Below are positions 8,266 through 16,572 of a stretch of DNA of 43,075 bases, in pieces. The position numbers and the translations under genes are program-made. How positions within the stretch are numbered: the stretch's first letter is position 1; the number at the start of each line of letters is the position of its first letter. A model generated the notes under the pieces. The model was not told the DNA's origin, ran no database searches, and saw only the letters and a program-made list of their open reading frames with translations. Origin of the DNA: an uncultured Prevotella sp. (GTDB lineage: Bacteria > Bacteroidota > Bacteroidia > Bacteroidales > Bacteroidaceae); assembly GCA_900541575.1 (NCBI GenBank), contig UQKO01000015.1:1-43075 (forward strand), read 5' to 3'.

Positions 8266-8324
8266 TGCAGAACATTATCTCTACTACCCTTACTCTTAGA
8301 GTTGCGTAGGAGAGATGTTCTGCA
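8266..8324 (+). other. Intercistronic hairpin before the first kinase
   Basis: Arms 8266-8282 and 8311-8324 pair over 15 bases with a two-base bulge (TGCAGAACAT + TCTCT with AGAGATGTTCTGCA). No U tract follows. It could act in RNA processing, stability or partial termination. It also covers the upstream ATG at 8315, which argues that translation of the kinase begins at 8363. Confidence 0.6.
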
Positions 8325-8362
8325 TAAGTAGAACGATCAGATGGAAAAATAAAACAAATAGC

Positions 8363-9913
8363 ATGTCATTATTCAAAATACAAGGTAAATCCGAGAAACA
8401 GCAAGGAATATACTACGAGTTTGACTCCGACGACGAACCCTTAGGTGTCGGCGGTATGGGCAAAGTGTACAAAGGACGTTGTGTAAACGAGTTTACGCAG
8501 TCGGTGCGCAATGTCGCCATCAAGTTTATGTATAGTGACATGCCCCCCTATGCAATCGAAAAAGCGCGTCGCGAAGCAGCCATCCATTTTCGTCATGATA
8601 ATCTGATAGAAATGCTCGGATTTATTGAGACCGAGAGCAGAGGCGTGCTGGGCGAAGTAGAACATCATTACCACGTGGTGAGCGAATTGCTAGAGGGTGT
8701 CTCGCTTGATCATTTGCTCAATGGCAAACTCGTAGATCAGAAGGGGTTTGCTGTGCCTTATGCCGAAAAACTCTATAAGGACTATCAGCAGGATCCCGTT
8801 CACTTTGCCTCTTTCATCGTGCGCAATGTTCTTTCGGGCTTAGCAAGTATGCACGATGCTGGCTATATCCATCGTGATATTGATCCCACTAATATCATGA
8901 TCACTCGCGATGGGCATATCAAATTAATCGATTTTGGTATTGCCAAAAAATACAATTCGCTCACCACGAGCGATAAACACTTGACACAAGCGGGACAGTT
9001 TATTGGAAAACCCGAATATGCGGCTCCTGAACTTGTGTTGGGTGCCATCAATGAGCAGAATCAAACCACCGATCTTTATGCCGTGGGTATCTTGCTTTTT
9101 CAGTGTATTGTCGGACATGTACCCTTCGAGGGCGATCGCAGCGATATATTGCAAAAGCAACTTCACGCCCCTCTACCGCTTAAACTCATAAAGCACAAGG
9201 GAATGCGTCGGCTTATTGCGCGTGCTACGGAAAAACAACGTGCAAAACGCTTTCAAAGTGCAGCAGAATTTCGTGTAGCACTTGACAATGTGGAGGATGC
9301 GGGAGGCTTAGAATGGAAACCATTCTATACATATATTGCTAGTGGTGCGGCAGCTTGCATTTTGGCAGTTGCGGGCATTGTGTGGGCCTTGAATGGAAAC
9401 AGTGACGATGGCCATGAATCTATCCAAACATTTACGTACGATAGTGCTTTATCCTCAATCCATAATGGAACGCTTACTGAAAAACGAGCCGTAGAGGTGC
9501 TCGACTCGCTATCTCAAAAAGATGCACGTGCTAGTTTTCTTTTAAGTCAACTTCTCTTTAAAAGTAAACTAAGCGACGATAACGCTCCCGACAGCATCAA
9601 GCGTATGCAGCAACAGCTCGGCATCCAGACAGACAATGATAAAGCTCATGAACTATTGGTAAAAACAGTAGACATAGAGCCTAACAACTATAAAGCCGCT
9701 TATGAGTTGGCTCTTGATTATTGGAAAGCCGATCAACGTACAGATGCAGTGCCTGCTCGCGATGGCGACCGTGCTCAGAAATTATTCGACCAAGCGTACA
9801 AGTTGGCATCAGAAGCCCATGATACAATGTATGCTCGGCAAGCAGATACTTACCGCTTGGCTATAAAGCAGTGGCGCCTAAATCTGAAAATGATTAATAA
9901 TTACGACAGATAA
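8363..9913 (+). CDS. Transmembrane Ser/Thr protein kinase with altered catalytic loop
   Basis: A 516-residue Hanks-type kinase (start MSLFKIQGK chosen; the frame is open 16 codons earlier inside a hairpin). Visible features are a Gly-rich loop LGVGGMGKVYKG, the ATP-binding Lys in VAIK (residue 54), catalytic loop HRDIDPTN (His170, Asp172, Asn177), DFG at 190-192 and an APE-like PEYAAPEL. The unusual point is Asp174 where nearly all Ser/Thr kinases have Lys (HRDxK); that Lys contacts the gamma phosphate. The kinase domain (to about 310) is followed by one membrane helix (about 324-345) and a helical, TPR-like region of about 165 residues, probably periplasmic. This is the sensor-kinase layout of PknB-type proteins. 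A second kinase follows after 16 bp. Activity is uncertain because of the Lys change. Confidence 0.9.
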   Translation: MSLFKIQGKSEKQQGIYYEFDSDDEPLGVGGMGKVYKGRCVNEFTQSVRNVAIKFMYSDMPPYAIEKARREAAIHFRHDNLIEMLGFIETESRGVLGEVEHHYHVVSELLEGVSLDHLLNGKLVDQKGFAVPYAEKLYKDYQQDPVHFASFIVRNVLSGLASMHDAGYIHRDIDPTNIMITRDGHIKLIDFGIAKKYNSLTTSDKHLTQAGQFIGKPEYAAPELVLGAINEQNQTTDLYAVGILLFQCIVGHVPFEGDRSDILQKQLHAPLPLKLIKHKGMRRLIARATEKQRAKRFQSAAEFRVALDNVEDAGGLEWKPFYTYIASGAAACILAVAGIVWALNGNSDDGHESIQTFTYDSALSSIHNGTLTEKRAVEVLDSLSQKDARASFLLSQLLFKSKLSDDNAPDSIKRMQQQLGIQTDNDKAHELLVKTVDIEPNNYKAAYELALDYWKADQRTDAVPARDGDRAQKLFDQAYKLASEAHDTMYARQADTYRLAIKQWRLNLKMINNYDR

Positions 9914-9929
9914 AATACATCCGATACTT

Positions 9930-10940
9930 ATGCCAAAGCCAGGAAGATCTAATGTGGTGCAAAAGCCCGGTGACCCCTATATCTATCTTTACGTGATGGG
10001 AGAATGGTACTGTTACAATCCGCAAGACCCTCCCTTAGGTAGTGGAGCTATGGGCGACGTGTATCGAGGCTATCGTTGTAAAAATGGTGCCGCCATAGCC
10101 ATAAAGCGCGTAAAAGATTGCTATGCCAATAACAAGATGATACGCGAACGAGCACGCCAAGAAGCGAGTTTGGCATTCCGTCACCCTAATTTGGTGGAAA
10201 TGATTGGCTATTGTGAGTATGCGCCAGATTATGGTCCTATTTTCATCTTGAGCCATTATGTGCAAGGTATGAACGTAGATGAGTATATCCATACGTTCGA
10301 CGATTCTCCTACGAGAGTAGAGAAAATCTGCAATGTGGTGTGCGCTGTGCTCGATGCGCTAGATTACGTACATTCTAGAGGTGTAATCCATCGTGATATT
10401 AAGCCCTCTAATATTATGGTAGAAAATGGATCGAATGTAAGATTGATGGATTTAGGTATCAGCCGTATGAGTGGTGGTAACAAATTCTCCTCATGTGGGT
10501 TTATAGGTACCCCCCAATACTCAGCTCCAGAGCAGATTAAGCGTGAAGAGAATAGCAATGCTGTTTCCATCAATGCAACGACCGACATTTACGAGCTAGG
10601 TATTACTTTTTACGAACTCCTTACAGGCGTTAATCCAATGAATAGCGAGAGTGAGGCCGAAACCCTATCACGCCAAATATCCCAACCGCTACCCTATAAC
10701 GAGCATATACCTCGAAAACTTTATAAGGTAATCGTTAAAGCTACGGCGAAAGAACAGAGCCAACGTTACCAAACTGCCTTGGAATTTAAAAATGCAATCA
10801 ATCAGGCATTACTTCCCGACCCTACCATGGGAGAACGCTTGAGCGAATGGTTGCAGACAAATCAGACAGCTATTATCATAGTAGCTGTGGGTTTAGGCTT
10901 CGTGGTGGGCATTCTAATTATTCTTCTCACAATGATTTAA
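9930..10940 (+). CDS. Tail-anchored Ser/Thr protein kinase
   Basis: A 336-residue Hanks-type kinase. The Gly-rich loop LGSGAMGDVYRG, ATP-binding Lys59 (AIAIK), HRDIKPSN (154-161, with the normal Lys158) and GTPQYSAPE are present. The metal-binding DFG is DLG (174-176), a tolerated variant in many active kinases. A single hydrophobic helix closes the protein (about 313-334, AIIIVAVGLGFVVGILIILL), so it is tail-anchored with no extracytoplasmic sensor. The gene starts 16 bp after the first kinase and is followed 73 bp later by a phosphatase. I expect it to be the active partner of the pair, possibly receiving input from the first kinase. Confidence 0.92.
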   Translation: MPKPGRSNVVQKPGDPYIYLYVMGEWYCYNPQDPPLGSGAMGDVYRGYRCKNGAAIAIKRVKDCYANNKMIRERARQEASLAFRHPNLVEMIGYCEYAPDYGPIFILSHYVQGMNVDEYIHTFDDSPTRVEKICNVVCAVLDALDYVHSRGVIHRDIKPSNIMVENGSNVRLMDLGISRMSGGNKFSSCGFIGTPQYSAPEQIKREENSNAVSINATTDIYELGITFYELLTGVNPMNSESEAETLSRQISQPLPYNEHIPRKLYKVIVKATAKEQSQRYQTALEFKNAINQALLPDPTMGERLSEWLQTNQTAIIIVAVGLGFVVGILIILLTMI

Positions 10941-11013
10941 CCCACGGATGGATATGGACAATACATTATTCCAGAGAGCATGCTTGCCCTTATATAAATA
11001 ACGATATAGCCCC

Positions 11014-12105
11014 ATGGAAATACAAAAGATTTATACCAATGATAATGGCCTCGTAGCGGCATTTGCAGAATCGCGTATAGGAGGACGTTCTGAAAACCAA
11101 GACTCCTACGGATGGCAAGAAAATGCGCGTGGCTATCTCGTTACTGTGTGTGATGGCATGGGAGGTGGTCCAGGAGGGAAAACGGCTTCGACCATTGCTG
11201 TCAACGAAATTCTGCGAAGTACGGCTGAAGCTTCCGAAGACGAGGAAATCCCTAACATCTTGAAGAAAGCCATACGCAATGCTAATATAGCCATCATTCA
11301 GGCAGGTTCCACTCATCCACAGCTCAAAGGAATGGGCTCTACTGCCACAGTGCTTTGGGTTACCCCCTATGCGGCTTATGCAGCGCATGTGGGCGATAGT
11401 CGTATATATCAGTTGAGAGGGCACAAGAAAGTGTTTCGCACATTCGACCACTCCATGGTGTTCGATATGGTGGAGCAGGGAGTTATCACTGAAGAGCAAG
11501 CCCGACTTTCGGCTCAATCGAATGTGATTACCCGCGCTTTGGGAATCAAGCCTGATGTGGAAGTCGATGTAGAAGAATTGCCCTACAGCCGGGGCGACCT
11601 TTTCGTGCTTTGCACAGATGGTATCCATGGCACTATGCCTGAGCACGATTTGCTTCGCTTGTTCACCAACCAACGCATGAAGTTGGGAGCACTGACAGAC
11701 GACGTGGCCACAACAATAGATAATCAAGGACGCTCCAAGGGCGGAGGACACGATAATCTGACTCTCGCCATGGTGGAGATGAAAGAAAACTCTAAACTAA
11801 CACGACCTATGAGTAAGAAAGCAAAACTTTTAGTGGCGGTATTGGCCGTAATTGCTTTAGCAAGTTTATCGGGAAATGCTTTGCAGATGCAGCATAGCGG
11901 TAGTGATGCTTGTTATGCAGACAGCGTGAAAGCGCTGAAAGATACTTTAGCGAGCCGTCAAGCGAAACTTCAAACTTATCAAACGCAAGCCGACAGCATG
12001 GCTAAACTCCTAAAGGAAAATACCAATTTAAAGGAGAATACTCAAAAAATCAAGAAACTCATAGAGGATATGCAGAGTTCCACAGACTCTACCTCTAGCA
12101 AATAA
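11014..12105 (+). CDS. Transmembrane PP2C-family Ser/Thr phosphatase (first)
   Basis: A 363-residue PP2C (PPM) phosphatase that would reverse kinase action. All metal-site motifs are present: SENQDSY (Asp30), VCDGMGGG (Asp47), GMGSTATV, HVGDSRIY, LCTDGI and GGHDNLT. The catalytic domain (about 1-255) is followed by a single membrane helix (about 271-287) and a short tail of about 75 residues with coiled-coil character, probably periplasmic. The helix makes it resemble mycobacterial PstP, although the sequence need not be orthologous. The start overlaps nothing; the next FHA gene begins 9 bp after the stop, indicating translational coupling. Confidence 0.93.
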   Translation: MEIQKIYTNDNGLVAAFAESRIGGRSENQDSYGWQENARGYLVTVCDGMGGGPGGKTASTIAVNEILRSTAEASEDEEIPNILKKAIRNANIAIIQAGSTHPQLKGMGSTATVLWVTPYAAYAAHVGDSRIYQLRGHKKVFRTFDHSMVFDMVEQGVITEEQARLSAQSNVITRALGIKPDVEVDVEELPYSRGDLFVLCTDGIHGTMPEHDLLRLFTNQRMKLGALTDDVATTIDNQGRSKGGGHDNLTLAMVEMKENSKLTRPMSKKAKLLVAVLAVIALASLSGNALQMQHSGSDACYADSVKALKDTLASRQAKLQTYQTQADSMAKLLKENTNLKENTQKIKKLIEDMQSSTDSTSSK

Positions 12106-12114
12106 CCCTCTGCC

Positions 12115-12849
12115 ATGAAAGTATATTCTATAGGACGTGATACGGAGTGTGATATCGTAATCAACGATAGTAGTGATGTCATCAGTCGTCGACATGCAGT
12201 AATTAGCGTGGCAAACAATGGCAAGCTGACCATTACCGATACGAGCTTTAATGGAACGTATGTAAATGGTATACGCATTTCGCCCAATGTGCCCGTCCCC
12301 GTGACTCGTAAAGATAGTGTGACTTTTGCTCATGTGGCCAAGCTCGATTGGAAGCTGATTCCTAAACCTGTATTGATGCGCTGGTTGCTTCCCGGAGGCG
12401 TTGCCGCTGGCATCGTTGTGGTGGCAAGTGTGGTATGTGCCGTATGCTTTTCAGGTGGCAAATCTTCTCATGCGGGAAAGGAAGAAAAGTCTGAGCTTGT
12501 GGCAGATTCGGTAAATCAAGAGAAGGCCGATAGCACAGTCAAGGAAAAGCAAGATTCTACGCAAACGAAGAAAACGCCCTCTCGCAACAAGAAAGCAGCC
12601 TCTTGCGGCAAGAAGGAAGCGGCAAAGGATAAGAGAACTCAATCATCATCCGATAAAAAGTCTGCTTCTAAGAAAAAACAAGAAACGAAGTCTGCCGAAA
12701 CCAAGGCTAAGAAAGTGAAAACAGCAACGGATAATGCTTCAAAGGCAAAAGATGGAAAGACGCAACCTTCAACATCTAATGCATCTGCAAAATCTTCTGA
12801 ACAGAACAACTCGAATACAGCTTCTACAAAGAAAACGAGAATCCGCTAA
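12115..12849 (+). CDS. FHA-domain protein with membrane helix and lysine-rich tail
   Basis: A 244-residue protein: N-terminal FHA domain (about 1-75) with IGR (6-8), SRRH (24-27) and FNGTYVNG (45-52); one membrane helix (about 90-112); then a 130-residue low-complexity tail rich in Lys, Ser, Ala and Thr. The FHA part must be cytoplasmic to read phospho-threonine, which places the strongly positive tail outside, against the positive-inside trend, unless the hydrophobic part is a re-entrant or peripheral anchor. A basic periplasmic tail could bind peptidoglycan, lipopolysaccharide or another acidic polymer. Ninth base after the phosphatase stop, 30 bp before the FHA-protease gene. Confidence 0.88.
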   Translation: MKVYSIGRDTECDIVINDSSDVISRRHAVISVANNGKLTITDTSFNGTYVNGIRISPNVPVPVTRKDSVTFAHVAKLDWKLIPKPVLMRWLLPGGVAAGIVVVASVVCAVCFSGGKSSHAGKEEKSELVADSVNQEKADSTVKEKQDSTQTKKTPSRNKKAASCGKKEAAKDKRTQSSSDKKSASKKKQETKSAETKAKKVKTATDNASKAKDGKTQPSTSNASAKSSEQNNSNTASTKKTRIR

Positions 12850-12879
12850 AATATCCTTACCCATTAAAATCCAACCGAT

Positions 12880-14418
12880 ATGAGACTTTTGAAAATAGGT
12901 CGCGATGCCTCGTGCGACATCGTGCTACACAGCGACAAAGTAAGTGCAATCCATGCTGAGATTACTCTGCTCAATAATGGAGATATTTCGCTTGAAGATA
13001 AAGGAAGTCATAATGGCACTTTCGTGATGAATCGTCCCATTAAGCCTGGTACTCCCGTCAACATACGTCGTGGCGATGCCATACGTTTTGCTGACGTGGA
13101 ACTTCAGTGGAGCCAAGTGCCCATGCCTGAGGACAATAGCAACTTTAAGGGTATATGGTCCATAGGTAGTCATTTCAATAATGATATTCAGATTTCGGGT
13201 AACACCGTGAGCCGCTATCATGCCACTATCAAACTTTCGCGTGATGGAAAATTCTATATTATCGATCATAGCAAGAACGGCACAATGGTCAATGGTGTTA
13301 AGATACCTCAGAATCAGCCCACTCTGTTGAAGAAAGGCTACCAAGTGGTTTGCGGAGGTGTGCCAGTTGACCTTAGTTCGCTTCCCTGGCCTAAAGGCAC
13401 TTGGAAGACCATCTTGGCTATTGCAGCAGCTCTGCTTATCGTATGCGGCATAGGTTTTGGCGCATATAAATTCATTAAGCCAGAGAATACTTTCACGATG
13501 GAGCAAATCAATGCCCGCTATAAGAATTCTGTGGTGATGCTCGTGGGTACTTACCACTACGAAGTATCGGCAGGCGACCTCGACCTAAGCTATTTCAACA
13601 TTCCTACAAAGTTTATGTTTGTCACCGATGGAAAAGGCAATGAAAAGATTGTAAATCTCGAAAGCCTTTCTCCCGAAGATCGTATGCAGTATTGCATGTA
13701 TTTCGGTACAGGCTTCTTTGTGTCCAACGACGGACAGTTGCTCACCAATCTCCATGTGGCTAAGCCCTGGTTGGTGCATCAAGATATGATTGAAACCATA
13801 GAAAACCATGTAAAGCGAATCATTGCTCAGGCAGCCGAGGCACGTGCTGTCATACGCACCATCAATGGAGTGGCTCCAGAAGGAATTTCTGCCTACATCT
13901 CGCAAGTAAAGGTGACTGGTGTGAGTGATGGTATACTGCTTGTGCCTCAAGGACGCTATTTCACGGAAGAGAATGCAATCAAGTGTAAGTTGCTTTCTGG
14001 TGGCGACGATCTGAACAAAGATGTTGCCCTCATTCAAAGCGAACGAATGGAACTTCCCAATTCAAAGTGCACTTTCGTTAATGTGGCCGATTCTATGGAT
14101 GTGAACGAGGTCTGCATTGAAACAGGGCATGAACTCTACACCATAGGTTTCCCCGCTCCAACCACCCTCCAAGATTCAAAGAATGAGAAGGGCATGCAGT
14201 CGCTTTGCCACGGAGGCCGTGTTAGCCGTGAGTCTACGGAGTTCAACTTTATGTTTGATGCTACCACGGCAGGTGGTGCAAGTGGTTCGCCCATTTTCAA
14301 TGAACATGGCATGTTGGTAGGCATACTCAATGCCACTACCGATCAGAAGAACTTTACTTGGGGTATCAAAGCTAAGTATATAAAGGAACTTCTTGATAGC
14401 CCACATTCTGTGAAATAA
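12880..14418 (+). CDS. Double-FHA, transmembrane, trypsin-like serine protease fusion
   Basis: A 512-residue fusion. Two FHA domains occupy about 1-75 and 90-165. The first has the canonical GR (7-8) and SHNGTFV; the second has SRYH and SKNGTMVNG but Ser97 in place of the phospho-threonine-binding Arg (IGSHFNNDI). A membrane helix follows (about 175-196), then a trypsin-like protease of the S1/DegP type: FGTGFFVSNDGQLLTNLHVA (His292), NKDVALI (Asp381) and GGASGSP (Ser468). The complete triad implies an active protease, and the topology puts it in the periplasm with the reader in the cytoplasm. No PDZ domain follows. It may be an effector switched across the membrane by phosphorylated partners. 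Domain calls are firm; the signalling direction is inferred. Confidence 0.9.
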   Translation: MRLLKIGRDASCDIVLHSDKVSAIHAEITLLNNGDISLEDKGSHNGTFVMNRPIKPGTPVNIRRGDAIRFADVELQWSQVPMPEDNSNFKGIWSIGSHFNNDIQISGNTVSRYHATIKLSRDGKFYIIDHSKNGTMVNGVKIPQNQPTLLKKGYQVVCGGVPVDLSSLPWPKGTWKTILAIAAALLIVCGIGFGAYKFIKPENTFTMEQINARYKNSVVMLVGTYHYEVSAGDLDLSYFNIPTKFMFVTDGKGNEKIVNLESLSPEDRMQYCMYFGTGFFVSNDGQLLTNLHVAKPWLVHQDMIETIENHVKRIIAQAAEARAVIRTINGVAPEGISAYISQVKVTGVSDGILLVPQGRYFTEENAIKCKLLSGGDDLNKDVALIQSERMELPNSKCTFVNVADSMDVNEVCIETGHELYTIGFPAPTTLQDSKNEKGMQSLCHGGRVSRESTEFNFMFDATTAGGASGSPIFNEHGMLVGILNATTDQKNFTWGIKAKYIKELLDSPHSVK

Positions 14419-14428
14419 CGAAAGAATA

Positions 14429-14479
14429 GCTTTCCATGAAGTTTGCGAGCAAGAGGCTGGCCAACTTCATGGAGAAAGC
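14429..14479 (+). other. Intercistronic hairpin after the FHA-protease gene
   Basis: Arms 14429-14444 and 14463-14479 pair around CCATGAAGTT/AACTTCATGG, extended by GCTTT/AAAGC across a small bulge. No U tract follows. It lies in the 88-bp gap to the next gene and may affect RNA stability or processing. Confidence 0.5.
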
Positions 14480-14506
14480 AATCGTTCAACTCCCAAAAGT
14501 ACGAAT

Positions 14507-15760
14507 ATGAAAAAACTCGCATTGCTTTGTATGCTCTTTGCTTCAGGCTTCGGCATGATGCGCGCCGTGGTGGTGCAGAAGTTTTGTATGAAGAATGGTT
14601 CCGTATATTACGGATTCATTGTGAAGCAAAACACTGAGGGCAACATGACCATCAGTGCCGACCGCTCGCTCATCAGCGTGCCTGGCAAGCAAGTCAAGAT
14701 ATTGCGCGAATATAGTCAGAAAGAATCAGAACTCAGTCAAGCATGGGCAGAATGGGCACGAACCAACCATGCATTCTTTACCGAAAACGGAGTGAAGAAG
14801 TTGCGGCTAGCCGACGTGAGTGTGACCGACAGCACTTCGACCTCTCAGTATCGAGGTGTGTGTCTCACGGAGAAAGGCTATCATGTGACCTTTCTCTCCA
14901 TGCAGCCCGTTACGCACACTATTCGTTGGGATGACGTGAGCGCAATACAGAGCGATCGTCGTTCTGTGCTTGAACTCTCGGGCATCAATGTACGCTACGA
15001 TTTGGCCAATGGTAGTAGTATTGAAGGACAATATGCCGAAGAAACAGCTTCTTCCCTTAGCCTTTTTGATGCACAAGGAGTGAAGCATACATTTGCCATC
15101 GACGATGTGGTGAAGATGCGTTCTTCGGCCATCAACCCTCAGCAAGACTTCTTTCAGCAATGTCCCACACTCGATCACGTGAAACTCCGCAGTGGTGAAA
15201 CCATTGAGGGCTATATTGTGGAGCAAGTTTTCGATGGTGATAAGAGCTCGCTCACGGTCAAGACCAAGGAGGGCGCTCTGCGCATGGTGAAGATGAACGA
15301 AGTGGTGGAGAATCAACGTGTAGAAAACACCGACGGCTATAAGCCTATCATGGATTTCATCGTAGAGAAAGGGCAAATCTTCCTTAATCGTCAACTTGCT
15401 ACATATAAAGCCATGACAGAAGTTGACAACGTGGTGAGCATTACGCAGGATAGCTTGAAGAAAGTTTGCCTAAAAATGCCTCTTTCCAAAAAAGACGTGG
15501 AACTGATCTTCGAATGCAATGATGAACATTTCTCAACGCTTCCTGAATTGCAACTTATCAAACTCACTCAAACGGAGGGACGTAAGGCTACGATTTATCA
15601 GTTTACCTACAAAAATCTAGCCACGCAAGCCATTCGTCCAGAAAAGTCGGAATGCAGTGTAAATGGCACGCGTAAGCTCATCTATCGTATTCCCTCAGCG
15701 GGTACGTATGCGCTCTTCAATGCCAAGAACCGCAAGGCTTTCTTTGTTGAGGTAAAATAA
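14507..15760 (+). CDS. Secreted protein with SH3/LSm-like repeats
   Basis: A 417-residue exported protein of unknown function. The N terminus (MKKLALLCMLFASGFGMMRA) is a signal peptide. At least three segments share a pattern of a small beta-barrel: NGSVYYGFIVKQ... near 28-70, NGSSIEGQYAEE... with a following HTFAIDDVVKM near 165-205, and SGETIEGYIVEQ... with MVKMNEVVE near 225-265. Each reads as 'x-G-x-x-x-x-G-x-[IV]', a run of strands, then a 'DDV/NEV' turn. The last 150 residues are different and unrecognised. The gene sits within the kinase-FHA-phosphatase run, so it is a candidate periplasmic partner of the membrane proteins. Confidence 0.75.
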   Translation: MKKLALLCMLFASGFGMMRAVVVQKFCMKNGSVYYGFIVKQNTEGNMTISADRSLISVPGKQVKILREYSQKESELSQAWAEWARTNHAFFTENGVKKLRLADVSVTDSTSTSQYRGVCLTEKGYHVTFLSMQPVTHTIRWDDVSAIQSDRRSVLELSGINVRYDLANGSSIEGQYAEETASSLSLFDAQGVKHTFAIDDVVKMRSSAINPQQDFFQQCPTLDHVKLRSGETIEGYIVEQVFDGDKSSLTVKTKEGALRMVKMNEVVENQRVENTDGYKPIMDFIVEKGQIFLNRQLATYKAMTEVDNVVSITQDSLKKVCLKMPLSKKDVELIFECNDEHFSTLPELQLIKLTQTEGRKATIYQFTYKNLATQAIRPEKSECSVNGTRKLIYRIPSAGTYALFNAKNRKAFFVEVK

Positions 15761-15768
15761 GTGAATGC

Positions 15769-15811
15769 GAGGGGCGAGGTGGAGTAGGTGTTATGCCAAG
15801 GAAAACCTCGC
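15769..15811 (+). other. Intercistronic hairpin before the FHA-multi-helix gene
   Basis: GCGAGGT at 15774-15780 pairs with ACCTCGC at 15805-15811; an alternative pairing uses 15763-15772 with 15806-15816. The two options are mutually exclusive, so this could be a simple switch or only a processing hairpin. It lies in the 94-bp gap after the previous stop. Confidence 0.4.
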
Positions 15812-15854
15812 ACTTCTCGTCTTAGAACAAAGAACTTTATATTTCATTCTCTAT

Positions 15855-16532
15855 ATGAACACACGAGAAATCACCATAGGTCGCTCCAAAGATTGCGATA
15901 TCTATCTCGACCCCAACTGTCAGTATGCAAGTAGCCATCACGCCGTGATTTATTACGACGGACGCCAACTCATGTATCGCGACATTAGTACCAATGGAAC
16001 GATGATCAACAATCAGCGTATTCATAAGCGTGCTGTGCCCATTCGCCGTGGAGACATCATCATGTTGGCTGGTAAGTATCAGCTCAACTGGAATCAAATA
16101 GACTATTACTTTCCTCCGCAACAATCCTCTTTCTATGGCCCCTCGGAGACTGCAAATACTGGGGGCACACAACCAGCCAATTTTCGTATGGCTGAAGAAG
16201 CTGCTCAATCAGCTCCTGTTGATGTGAACAAATGGAGCTGGGGCGCATTTGTGCTCTATCCCATTTGGGGATTCTTCAACGGTTGTTGGTGGGCTATCTT
16301 CGTGGGCATTTTCTTGGGTTGGCTAGCGCCTATCCCCAATATTATATTCGGTATCTACGGAGGGCGTTGGGCTTGGCAAAACAAGCAATGGACTAGCCTT
16401 GAATCCTTTGCCTCATCGCAGAAGGGTTGGAACACGGCAGGTCTTATTATATTTTGTCTCAACTTGGCCATCTTACTTCTCTTTGTAATCTTCTACTTTA
16501 TTCTCGGAGCGGCCATTTTGAGCAGCATCTAA
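15855..16532 (+). CDS. FHA-domain protein with C-terminal DUF2628-like membrane region
   Basis: A 225-residue protein starting at MNTREITIGRS; the frame opens 30 codons earlier but that part is a hairpin leader. The FHA domain (about 5-90) shows IGR (8-10), SSHH (26-29) and STNGTMIN (45-52). After a Gln/Ser/Thr linker comes a membrane region: NKWSWGAFVLYPIWGFFNGCWW, two helices to about residue 165 and a turn IFGIYGGRWAW, similar to DUF2628 proteins, then a third helix at the C terminus (about 195-222). FHA fused to such a region is a way to place a phospho-reader at the inner membrane. The PP2C gene follows 94 bp later. Confidence 0.82.
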   Translation: MNTREITIGRSKDCDIYLDPNCQYASSHHAVIYYDGRQLMYRDISTNGTMINNQRIHKRAVPIRRGDIIMLAGKYQLNWNQIDYYFPPQQSSFYGPSETANTGGTQPANFRMAEEAAQSAPVDVNKWSWGAFVLYPIWGFFNGCWWAIFVGIFLGWLAPIPNIIFGIYGGRWAWQNKQWTSLESFASSQKGWNTAGLIIFCLNLAILLLFVIFYFILGAAILSSI

Positions 16533-16572
16533 TAGTTTCTCCTAGGGCTCCTTCTCAGAAATCCGGTGACAT

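Noticed and set aside
8315..8362. Earlier start codon for the first kinase
   Set aside because: The extra 16 residues lie in a hairpin and do not look like a kinase N terminus; the ATG at 8363 is better placed.
10990..11751. A 253-codon open frame on the minus strand opposite the first phosphatase
   Set aside because: It overlaps the PP2C catalytic domain in full and encodes no recognisable pattern.
12925..14037. Two open frames on the minus strand opposite the FHA-protease gene
   Set aside because: Both run antisense to conserved FHA and protease blocks and have no start signals or motifs of their own.
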